DNA from: an uncultured Lachnospiraceae bacterium
GTDB taxonomy: Bacteria > Bacillota > Clostridia > Lachnospirales > Lachnospiraceae
NCBI GenBank assembly: GCA_944380315.1
Contig: CALWHG010000002.1
Coordinates: forward strand, 1 to 64,000
Direction of reading: 5' to 3'
Length of the DNA: 64,000 nucleotides
The number at the start of each line of letters is the position of its first letter. Positions within the stretch are counted from its first letter, which is position 1. Position numbers and translations under genes: made by a program. The notes under the pieces were generated by a model. That model was not told where the DNA came from. It saw only the letters and a list, made by a program, of their open reading frames with translations, and ran no database searches. Positions 53,473 through 61,546 of this stretch are shown here, one piece after another.

Positions 53473-53477
53473 TCCCA

Positions 53478-54713
53478 TTGAACCATAAGGGCATACACAG
53501 GGCCTGGGTCATACTTGTGGCCATGACCATGATACATGCAGGTGTCATGGGCGTGCTTTTCAACTGCTGCGGCATAGTTTTTTCAGCCATACGAAATGAG
53601 CTTGGCTTCAGAGCCGGCGATCTCTCAGTCTACTATATGCTGCGCTCTCTTACCACAGCGCTCATGGTAGGCTTTACCAGCAAGCTTTATTTCAGTTCAA
53701 ACGCCAGAGTCGTCATGACCGTGCTTGGCACGCTTTATGTCGGTTCCTTTGCTGCCATGGCCTTTTTCAACAGCCTCTGGCAGTGGTACATAGCTGCAGT
53801 CATCTGCGGCATAGGCATGAGCTGCAACATGGTGGTCATACCTGCCACCCTCAACAACTGGTTCAAGGTCAGGAACGGCTTCGTCATAGGACTTACCATG
53901 TCCTCGTCGGGGATCATAGGTGCCATATTCAGTCCCATATGCTCCAGCCTCATAACCATGTTTGGCTGGAGACAGACGGTGCTCATCATGGCTGTCATCG
54001 GAGTGATACTGATCATACTTCCTGCAGCCTTCCTCCTGGTATCAGAGCCTGAAAAGGTGGGCCTTAAGCCCTACGGCTACGAAAAGGCAGCAGCCTCAGC
54101 ATCTGATAAGGCTGAGACCCTGCGTCAGACTCCGCCTCATTTCATATTTCTGCTTACCATGATAGCTGCCATAGGCCCTGGATCACTGATACAGTTCAAT
54201 GCACAGCTCCCCATATTTGCAGAATCCATAGGCTATACCATGGCGGTAGGCGCCATGTTCACCAGCCTCTCCATGGTCGGCAATCTTGCAGGAAAGCTCG
54301 GACTTGGAGCCCTTGCAGACAGGATAGGCATATATAAGAGCGGCCAGATATTTTTCCTGGCCATAGGACTGAGCATGGTCGGCATGCTGCTCGGACAGAG
54401 CCAGCTCATGGTCCTGAATGCCTCAACGCTGCTGTATGGAACAGTGTACTGTATAACCACCACTATGCCTGCCCTTCTTTATCTTGATCTTTACGGCAGC
54501 AAGGAGTACCGGAGCCGTGTCAGCAGGATGCAGGCCATAAGCGGAGGCATATCTGCCGTATTGAGCATAGTATTTCCCTATATCTATGACTTTACTGGCA
54601 GCTTCGATATAGTATTCGTATACGGAGCCATATCCGGCTTCCTGGCATTCGCCATATTTGTATATCTGATGCGCTATACTATGAGGAGAGACGTACAGGC
54701 CTCTGCCGGCTGA
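53478..54713 (+). CDS. MFS transporter
   Basis: The major facilitator superfamily protein of 411 residues has twelve hydrophobic segments in two halves (LVAMTMIHAGVMGVLFNCCG; LGLGALADRIGIYKSGQIF carries the cytoplasmic loop 8-9 pattern). The start is probably TTG 53478: GGAG lies eight bases upstream, whereas the GTG at 53469 has no room for a ribosome site. It follows folA by 5 bp, so it is co-transcribed. It resembles the monocarboxylate/oxalate-formate-like carrier at 61547-62764 in general layout. Substrate unknown. Confidence 0.88.
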   Translation: MNHKGIHRAWVILVAMTMIHAGVMGVLFNCCGIVFSAIRNELGFRAGDLSVYYMLRSLTTALMVGFTSKLYFSSNARVVMTVLGTLYVGSFAAMAFFNSLWQWYIAAVICGIGMSCNMVVIPATLNNWFKVRNGFVIGLTMSSSGIIGAIFSPICSSLITMFGWRQTVLIMAVIGVILIILPAAFLLVSEPEKVGLKPYGYEKAAASASDKAETLRQTPPHFIFLLTMIAAIGPGSLIQFNAQLPIFAESIGYTMAVGAMFTSLSMVGNLAGKLGLGALADRIGIYKSGQIFFLAIGLSMVGMLLGQSQLMVLNASTLLYGTVYCITTTMPALLYLDLYGSKEYRSRVSRMQAISGGISAVLSIVFPYIYDFTGSFDIVFVYGAISGFLAFAIFVYLMRYTMRRDVQASAG

Positions 54714-54734
54714 TCACATATATCCGTACCCGGC

Positions 54735-54788
54735 AAAAGAGCAAAAGGTGAAGTTTTTGTAAATTACATCACCATTTGCTCTTTTTTT
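54735..54788 (+). terminator. Intrinsic terminator of thyA-folA-MFS operon
   Basis: AGAGCAAAAGGTGA pairs with TCACCATTTGCTCT (one mismatch) and is followed by a run of seven T. Confidence 0.85.
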
Positions 54789-54850
54789 GTGCTATAGTGT
54801 CAATATGATATATCTATTTCATTATTTCATCATTTTGACGGAGCCGGATC

Positions 54851-56383
54851 ATGGGCGGAGCAGCACACGGCGGGCATGACCTTAAAAGATATATAGCCAT
54901 AGACCTCAAGTCCTTTTATGCCTCAGTGGAGTGCGTGGACAGAGGCCTGGATCCCCTGTACACCAACCTCATAGTGGCAGACCCCACAAGGAGCAAAAAT
55001 ACCATATGCCTGGCGGTCTCCCCTCCCCTCAAGGAGCTTGGTGTACCCGGCAGGCCCCGTTATCGTGAGGTCGAGGACAAGGTCGCTCATATAAATGCTG
55101 AGCGGCTCTCCCCCTTACATGGTCGGAAGGAAGCCGGGAGCTCTCATGACTACAAGGTGCTCCTTTCCCGCCCCGACTATAAGGTAGACTACATAGTAGC
55201 ACCTCCCCGCATGGCCAGGTACATGGAGGTAAGCAGGGACATATACGAGGTATATCTGCGCTATATAGCCCCCGAGGACATACTTGTATACTCCATAGAC
55301 GAGGTATTCATAGATGCTGGGCCCTACCTGTCCATGTACCGCATGTCCGCCCGGGAGCTGGCCATAAAGCTGATACTTGAGGTCCTTAAGTCCACCGGCA
55401 TCACTGCCGCCGCAGGCATAGGCACCAATCTGTACCTCGCCAAGATAGCCATGGACATAAATGCCAAGCATATGAGGCCTGATGAAAACGGAGTACGCAT
55501 AGCAGAGCTGGATGAGATGGATTACAGGCTTTCCCTGTGGGATCACAGGCCCATAACTGATTTCTGGATGATAGGCCGGGGCATAGCCCGGAGACTGCAG
55601 AGCGTAGGCCTTGTCACCATGGGAGACATAGCCCTCTGCTCAGAGGGCAAAAGCTCCGATTTTTACAACGAGGACCTGCTCTACCGCCTCTTCGGAGTCA
55701 ATGCCGAGCTTCTCATAGACCATGCCTGGGGCCATGAGTCCTGTACCATGGCGGAGATCCGCGCCTATCATCCCAAAAGCCACAGTCTCTCAAACGGTCA
55801 GGTGCTCATGCGGCCCTACAGCTTCACCGAAGCCCGCAACGTCATAAGTGAGATGGCCGACACCCTCTCCCTGGATCTTACCTCCAAAGAGCTTGTCGCC
55901 GATCAGGTCACTGTCACCGTGGCCTTTGACAGCAAGAGCCTGGAGGATCCACAGAGCACCTATACTGGGGCTCTGTGCATTGACCGCTACGGAAAGCCTG
56001 CCCCCTCCCATGCCCATGGCAGCTTCAACCTTGCTGTCCCCACGGCCTCTGTCCGGGAGATCACCCATGCAGCCCTGTCCATATTCGATGCTCGGGTGGA
56101 TCCTGCCTTTTACGCCCGGCATCTCTGGGTAGCTGCCTCCCATGTCCTGCCTGCAGCCGCATTTTTCGGATCCCAGTCTGACTGCTATCAGCTTGAGCTC
56201 TTCGAGGACGAAGGGGCCCGTGAGGCGCGTATGCTCCGCCAGGCCCGAGAGCAGCGGCTCCAGCGTGCCGTGCTCTCCATCAAGGGACGCTACGGCAAAA
56301 ACGCCATACTCCGGGGCATCAACTTCCGTCCCGGAGCCACCGCCATGGAACGCAACAGACAGATAGGCGGGCACAGGGCATAG
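54851..56383 (+). CDS. Y-family DNA polymerase (DinB/UmuC/UvrX type)
   Basis: The translesion DNA polymerase has 510 residues. Catalytic motifs are present: YIAIDLKSFYASVECVDRG (first Asp, near residue 18) and ILVYSIDEVFIDAGPYL (SIDE, near 150). GITAAAGIGTNLYLAKIAMD and a little-finger domain follow. Length and style match the Firmicute UvrX/UmuC-like branch more than short DinB. ATG 54851 has GGAG seven bases upstream. I see no LexA/DinR box in the promoter, so SOS control is not evident. Single gene, bounded by a terminator upstream and the AT-rich ATPase gene downstream. Confidence 0.94.
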   Translation: MGGAAHGGHDLKRYIAIDLKSFYASVECVDRGLDPLYTNLIVADPTRSKNTICLAVSPPLKELGVPGRPRYREVEDKVAHINAERLSPLHGRKEAGSSHDYKVLLSRPDYKVDYIVAPPRMARYMEVSRDIYEVYLRYIAPEDILVYSIDEVFIDAGPYLSMYRMSARELAIKLILEVLKSTGITAAAGIGTNLYLAKIAMDINAKHMRPDENGVRIAELDEMDYRLSLWDHRPITDFWMIGRGIARRLQSVGLVTMGDIALCSEGKSSDFYNEDLLYRLFGVNAELLIDHAWGHESCTMAEIRAYHPKSHSLSNGQVLMRPYSFTEARNVISEMADTLSLDLTSKELVADQVTVTVAFDSKSLEDPQSTYTGALCIDRYGKPAPSHAHGSFNLAVPTASVREITHAALSIFDARVDPAFYARHLWVAASHVLPAAAFFGSQSDCYQLELFEDEGAREARMLRQAREQRLQRAVLSIKGRYGKNAILRGINFRPGATAMERNRQIGGHRA

Positions 56384-56419
56384 TAATGTGTGAAATGCGT
56401 GATAGGGGACGCAAATTTA

Positions 56420-56448
56420 TTGATAATTCAGTATTCGCATGATAAAAT
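56420..56448 (+). promoter_or_regulatory. Promoter of the second DUF4143 ATPase gene
   Basis: TTGATA and TAAAAT have a 17-bp spacer, in an AT-rich stretch directly before the gene. Confidence 0.5.
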
Positions 56449-56499
56449 ATAACAGAAAACTGTGTTAAGTTGCAAAAATCTTTTCTAGAGAGGTGTCAT

Positions 56500-57795
56500 G
56501 TGGAGATCCGAAGAGATTTTTATCTGGAAAAATTGATCAAAAGAAAAAATAACGGACTGATAAAGATCATCACCGGTATACGTCGATGTGGAAAGTCCTA
56601 TCTTTTAAATAAGCTTTTTTACGACCATCTTATAGACTCCGGGATAAAGCCTGACCATATCATACGTTTTGCCTTTGATTCAGCAGATGATCTTCTTCTG
56701 ATCGGCGAAGATCTGATCCAGATCGAAAAACAAGACCGCAATGTAGATCCGGAAAAGTTTATGGCCTATATCCGTTCTATGATCATTGATAACGATATGT
56801 ATTACCTGCTGCTGGATGAGGTCCAGATGCTGGACTGCTTTGAGGCAGTGCTCAATGGTTATCTGCGTAAAGATAACATGGATATATTTGTGACCGGCAG
56901 CAATGCAAGGTTTCTGTCCAGAGATATCGCCACTGAATTTGCCGGCCGTGGTGATGAGATACACATGTATCCCCTCAGCTTTGCAGAATTTATGAGTGTC
57001 TATTCAGGCGACAGATATATGGGGCTGTCTGAATACATGCTTTATGGAGGTATCCCACTTGTAGTGCTCAGAGATGGCACTTCTGACAAAGCCGCTTTTC
57101 TTCAGAATCTGTTTACAGAGATCTATGTACGTGACATCAAAAAAAGAAAACATATAAGAAATATCGGTGAGCTTGAAGAATTGCTGGATATCCTGTCTTC
57201 GGCCATCGGTTCCCTTACAAATCCAGAAAAGCTGAAGAACACCTTCCACAGTGTAAAAAGATCGAGGATCACTTCCAATACCATAAAGAAATATCTTGAT
57301 CAATTGGAGGATTCCTTCCTGATAGAATCCGCCAGACGCTACGATATCAAGGGAAAAGCCTATATCGAAACTCCAAAGAAATACTACTTTACTGATCTTG
57401 GACTTAGAAATGCCCGAATCAATTTTCGCCAATTTGAACGTACCCATGCCATGGAAAATGTTATCTACAACGAATTGCGCATGAGAGGATATAATGTCGA
57501 CGTGGGAGTCGTACCTATCACACAAAAGGATGACAATGGCAGGGTAACACGTAAACAGCTTGAGGTCGACTTTGTATGTAATCTTGGCTCATCACGTTAC
57601 TATATACAGTCAGCCTATTTTCTTCCAGATAATGGAAAAAGGGAACAGGAGATACGCCCCTTCCGCAAGATAGACGATTCTTTCAAAAAGATCATTATCA
57701 CTGGTGATATCATTGCTCCTTATTATGATGATCACGGTATCCTGACCATGAATATATATGACTTTCTGCTGGATCAGAAAAGTCTGGAAAAATAA
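56500..57795 (+). CDS. AAA-type ATPase with DUF4143 C-terminal domain, paralogue
   Basis: The protein has 431 residues: Walker A KIITGIRRCGKSYLLN, Walker B MYYLLLDEVQMLDCF, sensor FVTGSNARFLSRDIATEFAG, then a C-terminal domain with MENVIYNELRMRGYNVDV, LEVDFVCNLG and YYIQSAYFL. It has the same order as the protein at 10076-11272 but is clearly diverged. The likely start is GTG 56500 (AGAGAGG seven bases upstream); the upstream TTG at 56470 has no site. The gene stands alone with its own promoter and terminator, and is AT-richer than its neighbours. The function of the family is unsettled. Confidence 0.88.
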   Translation: MEIRRDFYLEKLIKRKNNGLIKIITGIRRCGKSYLLNKLFYDHLIDSGIKPDHIIRFAFDSADDLLLIGEDLIQIEKQDRNVDPEKFMAYIRSMIIDNDMYYLLLDEVQMLDCFEAVLNGYLRKDNMDIFVTGSNARFLSRDIATEFAGRGDEIHMYPLSFAEFMSVYSGDRYMGLSEYMLYGGIPLVVLRDGTSDKAAFLQNLFTEIYVRDIKKRKHIRNIGELEELLDILSSAIGSLTNPEKLKNTFHSVKRSRITSNTIKKYLDQLEDSFLIESARRYDIKGKAYIETPKKYYFTDLGLRNARINFRQFERTHAMENVIYNELRMRGYNVDVGVVPITQKDDNGRVTRKQLEVDFVCNLGSSRYYIQSAYFLPDNGKREQEIRPFRKIDDSFKKIIITGDIIAPYYDDHGILTMNIYDFLLDQKSLEK

Positions 57796-57816
57796 ACTAT
57801 AAAAGGAGGAGATCAA

Positions 57817-57853
57817 TCAGGAACAATGTCAAAAGCCTTGACATTGTTCCTGA
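57817..57853 (+). terminator. Long stem-loop after the ATPase gene
   Basis: TCAGGAACAATGTCAA and TTGACATTGTTCCTGA pair perfectly over 16 bp with a five-base loop, followed by TCTTATCT. An unused AAAGGAGG lies just upstream of the stem. Confidence 0.7.
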
Positions 57854-57899
57854 TCTTATCTCAATATGCTATTTTTCCTCCTGACAAAGCTTATTGATC

Positions 57900-58379
57900 T
57901 CAGATCACATGATAAAAAAGATATATATTTTCATAATGTCCGTCCTTCATACGGAAGCCCTCCGGGATCATACCCAGGGGCTGGAAGCCCAGGCGCTCAT
58001 AGAGATGCCTGGCGTGGATATTGCTTTCAACCACGGCGTTGAACTGCATGAGCCTGAAGCCCTTTTCCCTGGCCTTTTCAAGGGAATCCTTCACAAGCAT
58101 CTCCCCGATGTGCTCTCCCCTACGGTCCTTCGATACTGCATAGCTTGTATTTGCTATATGTCCGCAGCGACCCACATTGTTGGGATGAAGTATGTAGAGC
58201 CCTACTACTTTGCCCTCGTCCTCCGCTACCGCCGTATGGCTCTGTCCTGCAAAAAACTCGTCAGCCATGTCAACCGTCAGCAGCTCCTCCTGGGGAAATG
58301 CCTCTCCGTCCTCTATGACCTCGTTCCATATGGTCACCATGGCCTCCAGGTCATCCTTCCTGTATCCTCTGACTATCAT
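57900..58379 (-). CDS. GNAT-family N-acetyltransferase
   Basis: The protein has 159 residues. It covers the GNAT fold, with the acetyl-CoA-binding stretch VSKDRRGEHIGEMLVKDSL (R/Q-x-x-G-x-G/A variant) and NIHARHLYERLGFQPLGMI near the C-terminus. The acceptor is unknown. ATG 58379 has GGAG nine bases upstream. It is the last gene of a three-gene leftward set with peptide deformylase and a PNPOx-like protein. Confidence 0.9.
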   Translation of the reverse strand: MIVRGYRKDDLEAMVTIWNEVIEDGEAFPQEELLTVDMADEFFAGQSHTAVAEDEGKVVGLYILHPNNVGRCGHIANTSYAVSKDRRGEHIGEMLVKDSLEKAREKGFRLMQFNAVVESNIHARHLYERLGFQPLGMIPEGFRMKDGHYENIYLFYHVI

Positions 58380-58427
58380 CCTGTTTAAGCTCCCTCATAC
58401 GATAGTAATGCTGCTCCGTAAGCAGCT

Positions 58428-58913
58428 TCACCTGGCCTTTTTCATGACAAAGGCCTTGTCATCTATGGCTCTCATGGTGGCAAGTATGCCATCCAGATGG
58501 TCGTACTCGTGCTGGATGAGCTCGGACATGTCATCGTCCATGCGCATCTCCTGCTCCTTCCAGTTCTCATCACGATACCTCAGTATACAGTGACGATGCC
58601 TTCTTACCCTCACAAGCAGGTTTGGAAAGGACATGCAGTCATCCATAAGCTCCATCATCTCATCTCCCACAAACTCCAGTTTGGGGTTGATGATGACGTA
58701 GGGCCTGTCCGTAAGGATGCATATCAGACGCTTCCTCACATCTATCTGAGGTGCAGCTATGGCCCTTCCAAATCCATAATCACGTCTTATGCCCCGGATA
58801 CAGTCAAACATATCCTCTATGACCGGCCTGAGCTCATCAAGCTCCTCCCGCCTTACCTCCTCCGATACCTCATAAAGCCTCGGATCTCCCAAAAGCAATA
58901 TCTCCCGTTCCAT
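58428..58913 (-). CDS. def: Peptide deformylase
   Basis: The protein has 161 residues and removes the formyl group from nascent proteins. Motif 1 is GFGRAIAAPQI, motif 2 reads DDCMSFPN (usually EGCLS), and motif 3 is LIQHEYDHLDGIL (HEYDH metal site). The metal-binding Cys and both His are kept, but the Glu-Gly before the Cys is replaced by Asp-Asp and Leu by Met. This suggests a secondary deformylase or a variant; a main def gene may be elsewhere. AAAAGGAG precedes ATG 58913. Confidence 0.92.
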   Translation of the reverse strand: MEREILLLGDPRLYEVSEEVRREELDELRPVIEDMFDCIRGIRRDYGFGRAIAAPQIDVRKRLICILTDRPYVIINPKLEFVGDEMMELMDDCMSFPNLLVRVRRHRHCILRYRDENWKEQEMRMDDDMSELIQHEYDHLDGILATMRAIDDKAFVMKKAR

Positions 58914-58925
58914 ACCTTCTCCTTT

Positions 58926-59402
58926 TTATCTCTCATGGACCAGCTTGCCCGTCATATGCTCGATATCGAGCCTGAGGACACATACACGATCAAGGGCGGC
59001 AGCGATCTCCTTCTCCACAAGCTCTTCCGAAGGATAATACCTTTGTCCCATCATCCTTAGACAGCTCTTCTTTTCCTCTCTGTCCTCTACCCTCGAAAGC
59101 CTTCCGAAGACCACCACGCTCCTTGCCGTATATGCCCAGTCTCCCGGAGCTATGAAGCCCTGCTCCCATACGCAGAAGGAAGCCTTCGGATCCCTCTCCA
59201 TGGCATCCATCTTGTGACCTTCAGCCGCCCCATGAAAATAAATACAGCCCCTGTCACTATCATAGCTGTAATCCATGGGTATAGCATAGGGATAGCCTTC
59301 ATCACCGTTGAGGGCCAGTGCCCCTCTCTTTTCATTTGAAAGCAGCTCCCTGCACTCGGCCTCCGTAAGCTGCTGCTTTGATCTTCGCATATCTCTGAAC
59401 AT
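58926..59402 (-). CDS. Pyridoxamine-phosphate-oxidase-like flavoprotein (NimA-like)
   Basis: The protein has 158 residues with a split-barrel FMN-binding fold: CRELLSNEKRGALALNGDEG, YPYAIPMDYSYDSD, IYFHGAAEGHKMDAMERDPK and ASFCVWEQ. This is the pattern of the NimA/5-nitroimidazole reductase-like group. Real nitroimidazole resistance cannot be inferred. ATG 59402 has GGGAGG seven bases upstream. It heads the set with peptide deformylase and the GNAT protein. Confidence 0.9.
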   Translation of the reverse strand: MFRDMRRSKQQLTEAECRELLSNEKRGALALNGDEGYPYAIPMDYSYDSDRGCIYFHGAAEGHKMDAMERDPKASFCVWEQGFIAPGDWAYTARSVVVFGRLSRVEDREEKKSCLRMMGQRYYPSEELVEKEIAAALDRVCVLRLDIEHMTGKLVHER

Positions 59403-59490
59403 CACTGCGCCTCCCTGATACCTTCTCTGACCATGATAGCACTAAAGAATGCTTGAGTAAATGTCTCATAGATGATATGATATAAAAGCT

Positions 59491-59570
<80 letters not shown>

Positions 59571-59700
59571 TTTGTTTTTGTCTAACTTCATCAGGCTTTA
59601 ATAAGGCCTTCTAAAAGCCTTATTTTAAGCCATTCTGTGAACCCCTCTCTTTTTGACATACCCCGTCATACCTCATCATATTTCATCTTTTTTGAGACAA

Positions 59701-59736
59701 ACTGTGGTCAAAACTGTGGTCAAAATTGTGGTCAAA
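59701..59736 (+). repeat. Three 12-bp tandem repeats (ACTGTGGTCAAA)
   Basis: Two perfect copies and one with a single change (ATTGTGGTCAAA) lie head to tail, 131 bp after the tRNA gene. The spacing of about one helical turn suits cooperative protein binding. The gap 59571-59891 holds no gene that I can support. Confidence 0.8.
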
Positions 59737-59891
59737 ATCAGATCCCGACTTTTACCATCTTCATTTCACTTTCCTTGGTCTTTTCCATGACATGCACAGA
59801 AACTCATCATCTGTATAAATATTTTCTATGCTGATTGCACGAAAAAAGAAGCCCTGAGGCTCCTTTATTTCATAATAATATGTTTTAAATT

Positions 59892-60290
59892 TTAGCCAAT
59901 CTGTAATTGCTTTTTTAACCCATCTTGAAGCACCTGTGAAAAATTAATTCCTGCATCTTTTGCAGCATCATTAAGCCATTCAGGTATGCTCAGAGTCTTT
60001 TTTACAGCCTTACCACTTACGCGTTTTTTATAGGCAAGCATGTCAAATTCTATTACCATCGTGAACTCACCTTTTTCCACATTGATCTCAGTCGGATCGG
60101 TAGCATTAGGTATAGTTTCGTGTGACTCCTCTCTACTGGTTAAGGCAAGTCCAAGTGCATCTACAGCCATTTCATATGCTTCACTTATATTTTCGCCCTG
60201 AGTCATACACTCAGGCAGATCCGGAAAGGTCACATAAAATCCGCCTTCCTCTGCTGTATGGAATATAGCTGGATAAAAAAGTCTCTTCAT
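59892..60290 (-). CDS. hicB: HicB-type antitoxin
   Basis: The protein has 132 residues: a degenerate RNase-H-like HicB domain (YPAIFHTAEEGGFYVTFPDL, PECMTQGENISEAYEMAVDA) followed by a C-terminal DNA-binding region with KKTLSIPEWLNDAAKDAGIN and FSQVLQDGLKKQL, of the ribbon-helix-helix type. It neutralises HicA and represses the operon. AGAGG lies upstream of ATG 60290, 28 bp after the hicA stop. Confidence 0.94.
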   Translation of the reverse strand: MKRLFYPAIFHTAEEGGFYVTFPDLPECMTQGENISEAYEMAVDALGLALTSREESHETIPNATDPTEINVEKGEFTMVIEFDMLAYKKRVSGKAVKKTLSIPEWLNDAAKDAGINFSQVLQDGLKKQLQIG

Positions 60291-60318
60291 ATTTACCTCT
60301 TTTAGCTTGAAACAGGAT

Positions 60319-60507
60319 TTATTTTATACCTGCCTGCTTTAATATTCTCTGCTCCAGACCCTTTTTCAAGTCTTTTGCATGGTATGGAACTATAACGGAT
60401 ATATTTGTCTCATCATTTCTCATTTTAATGTGGGACCCATTTTGACTTAATTTTCTAAATCCATTATCTTCCAGTAGCCTTATCATCTCTTTCGGAGTGA
60501 TCGGCAT
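60319..60507 (-). CDS. hicA: HicA-type toxin (mRNA interferase)
   Basis: The protein has 62 residues and the dsRBD-like HicA fold: MPITPKEMIRLLEDNGFRKL, then QNGSHIKMRN with the catalytic His, and VIVPYHAKDLKKGLEQRILK. ATG 60507 is chosen since AAAGGAG lies nine bases upstream; the frame opens at 60528. The toxin gene comes first, the usual hicAB order, and the promoter upstream is perfect consensus. Confidence 0.95.
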   Translation of the reverse strand: MPITPKEMIRLLEDNGFRKLSQNGSHIKMRNDETNISVIVPYHAKDLKKGLEQRILKQAGIK

Positions 60508-60540
60508 TTCTGCGTCTCCTTTCTCCAATTAATTAGCCAT

Positions 60541-60569
60541 ATTATAATACGTATTATTACGTATGTCAA
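60541..60569 (-). promoter_or_regulatory. Consensus promoter and operator of hicAB
   Basis: Leftward TTGACA (60569-60564) and TATAAT (60546-60541) with a 17-bp spacer, a perfect consensus. The spacer is a near-palindrome, ATACGTATTATTACGTAT (60547-60564), with two TACGTA units, a good binding site for the HicB ribbon-helix-helix domain. Confidence 0.8.
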
Positions 60570-60772
60570 TATGTCAAAATGCATTTTTTTGAAATCGATC
60601 ACCATTCAGCAGACATTACCACATGGATATTTATCATACTTTGGTTATTGTACAGAAAATCATTTAAACTGCTTTTTCCTGTATGGTTGATCCACGAGTT
60701 CATGTCCAGATTAGCTTTAAGTGTTATAGCATTTCCACTCATTTGCCCCGAAGGTTTTTTGTTAAAATATCC

Positions 60773-60970
60773 TTAAACTGAGTAAGGAACTATAACGCCA
60801 AGGTATTCACTGATCTGTTCTGCTCTTTCCTCAGAGTAGTATCTACCAGTAACTACCACTGAAGCCATGGGAGGTGTAACTCTTATAGCCTTGGCAAGAT
60901 CAATGTTTTTTACATTCTTGTCGATCATGGCCTTCATTACTTCCTTACACCAAAGTGAAGGTTCCCTCAT
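60773..60970 (-). CDS. Small HTH protein (XRE-like)
   Basis: The protein has 65 residues and a helix-turn-helix-like stretch NIDLAKAIRVTPPMASVVVT, then EERAEQISEYLGV, as in small phage or plasmid Cro/XRE proteins. AAGGAGGAG lies before ATG 60970, which makes it a credible gene. It is upstream of hicAB on the same strand but separated by about 200 bp that include the hicAB promoter. Part of the AT-rich patch after tRNA-Leu, it may be a mobile-element remnant. Confidence 0.65.
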   Translation of the reverse strand: MREPSLWCKEVMKAMIDKNVKNIDLAKAIRVTPPMASVVVTGRYYSEERAEQISEYLGVIVPYSV

Positions 60971-61108
60971 GTATACTCCTCCTTGGAGTAAAGAAATAAT
61001 CCATATTCCCTCATATATATTGCTTCCAATTTACTTTTACATCTGTAAATGTTAAAATTCAGGCATTAAGTAAGTTGTTAAATAATTAATATTGGGAGAG
61101 GAATTGTT

Positions 61109-61444
61109 ATGAACAACGGAACTTCTTACTTTGATGGAGGACTTCTTCAGCTTATCGGATGGAGGATACTTGGGATCCTTATAACAGCATTTACCTTAGG
61201 TATATGCTATCCCTGGGCATGCTGCATGGTCTATGGATGGGAAACACGTCATACAGTTATAAACGGTCACAGACTTGAATTTGATGGAAAAGCCATCCAG
61301 CTCTTTGGGAACTGGATCAAATGGCTGCTGCTTTGCATAATCACTTTGGGGATCTATTCCTTCTGGCTTTCAATAGCCATGAAAAAATGGAAAACTAAGC
61401 ATACATACTTTGCTGATGGATATTCAGGATCGATCACAGCATAA
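61109..61444 (+). CDS. DUF898-like small membrane protein
   Basis: The protein has 111 residues with two paired hydrophobic units: LIGWRILGILITAFTLGICY followed by WETRHTVINGHRLEFDGKA, and WIKWLLLCIITLGIYSFWLS followed by WKTKHTYFADGY. Such repeats (hydrophobic helices plus a W-x-x-x-H-T motif) are typical of DUF898/YjgN-like proteins, here only one unit pair long. GAGAGGA precedes ATG 61109. Function unknown. A short intrinsic terminator follows. Confidence 0.7.
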   Translation: MNNGTSYFDGGLLQLIGWRILGILITAFTLGICYPWACCMVYGWETRHTVINGHRLEFDGKAIQLFGNWIKWLLLCIITLGIYSFWLSIAMKKWKTKHTYFADGYSGSITA

Positions 61445-61450
61445 TAATAG

Positions 61451-61475
61451 AGCGGAGCACAAAGCTCCGCTTTTT
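61451..61475 (+). terminator. Intrinsic terminator of the DUF898-like gene
   Basis: AGCGGAGC and GCTCCGCT form an 8-bp stem with a five-base loop, then TTTT. Confidence 0.88.
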
Positions 61476-61546
61476 ATATGCTTGTCTCAAGCATCTAATA
61501 ATGATCTTCAAACAAAATCTAACCACATCACCGGCCTTTATCCATC

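Noticed and set aside
55790..56374. Leftward 194-residue frame in the 3' part of the Y-family polymerase gene
   Set aside because: Shadow of the coding strand; no start signal, and a Gly/Val-rich composition without domain features.
58926..59402. Calling the NimA-like protein a nitroimidazole-resistance gene
   Set aside because: The fold is shared by many PNPOx-like flavoproteins of other functions, and sequence alone does not show the activity.
59701..59736. Short tandem repeats considered as a CRISPR array
   Set aside because: Units are 12 bp, directly adjacent with no spacers, only three copies, and there are no cas genes in the window.
59637..59834. 65-codon frame with NCGQNCGQNCGQ repeat after the tRNA gene
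   Set aside because: The peptide repeat is only the translation of the 12-bp DNA repeat; there is no ribosome site and no conserved context, so I list the DNA repeat instead.
60579..60776. Rightward 65-residue hydrophobic frame between hicA and the small HTH gene
   Set aside because: No ribosome site, and it starts just beyond the hicAB promoter region on the other strand. AT-rich chance frame.
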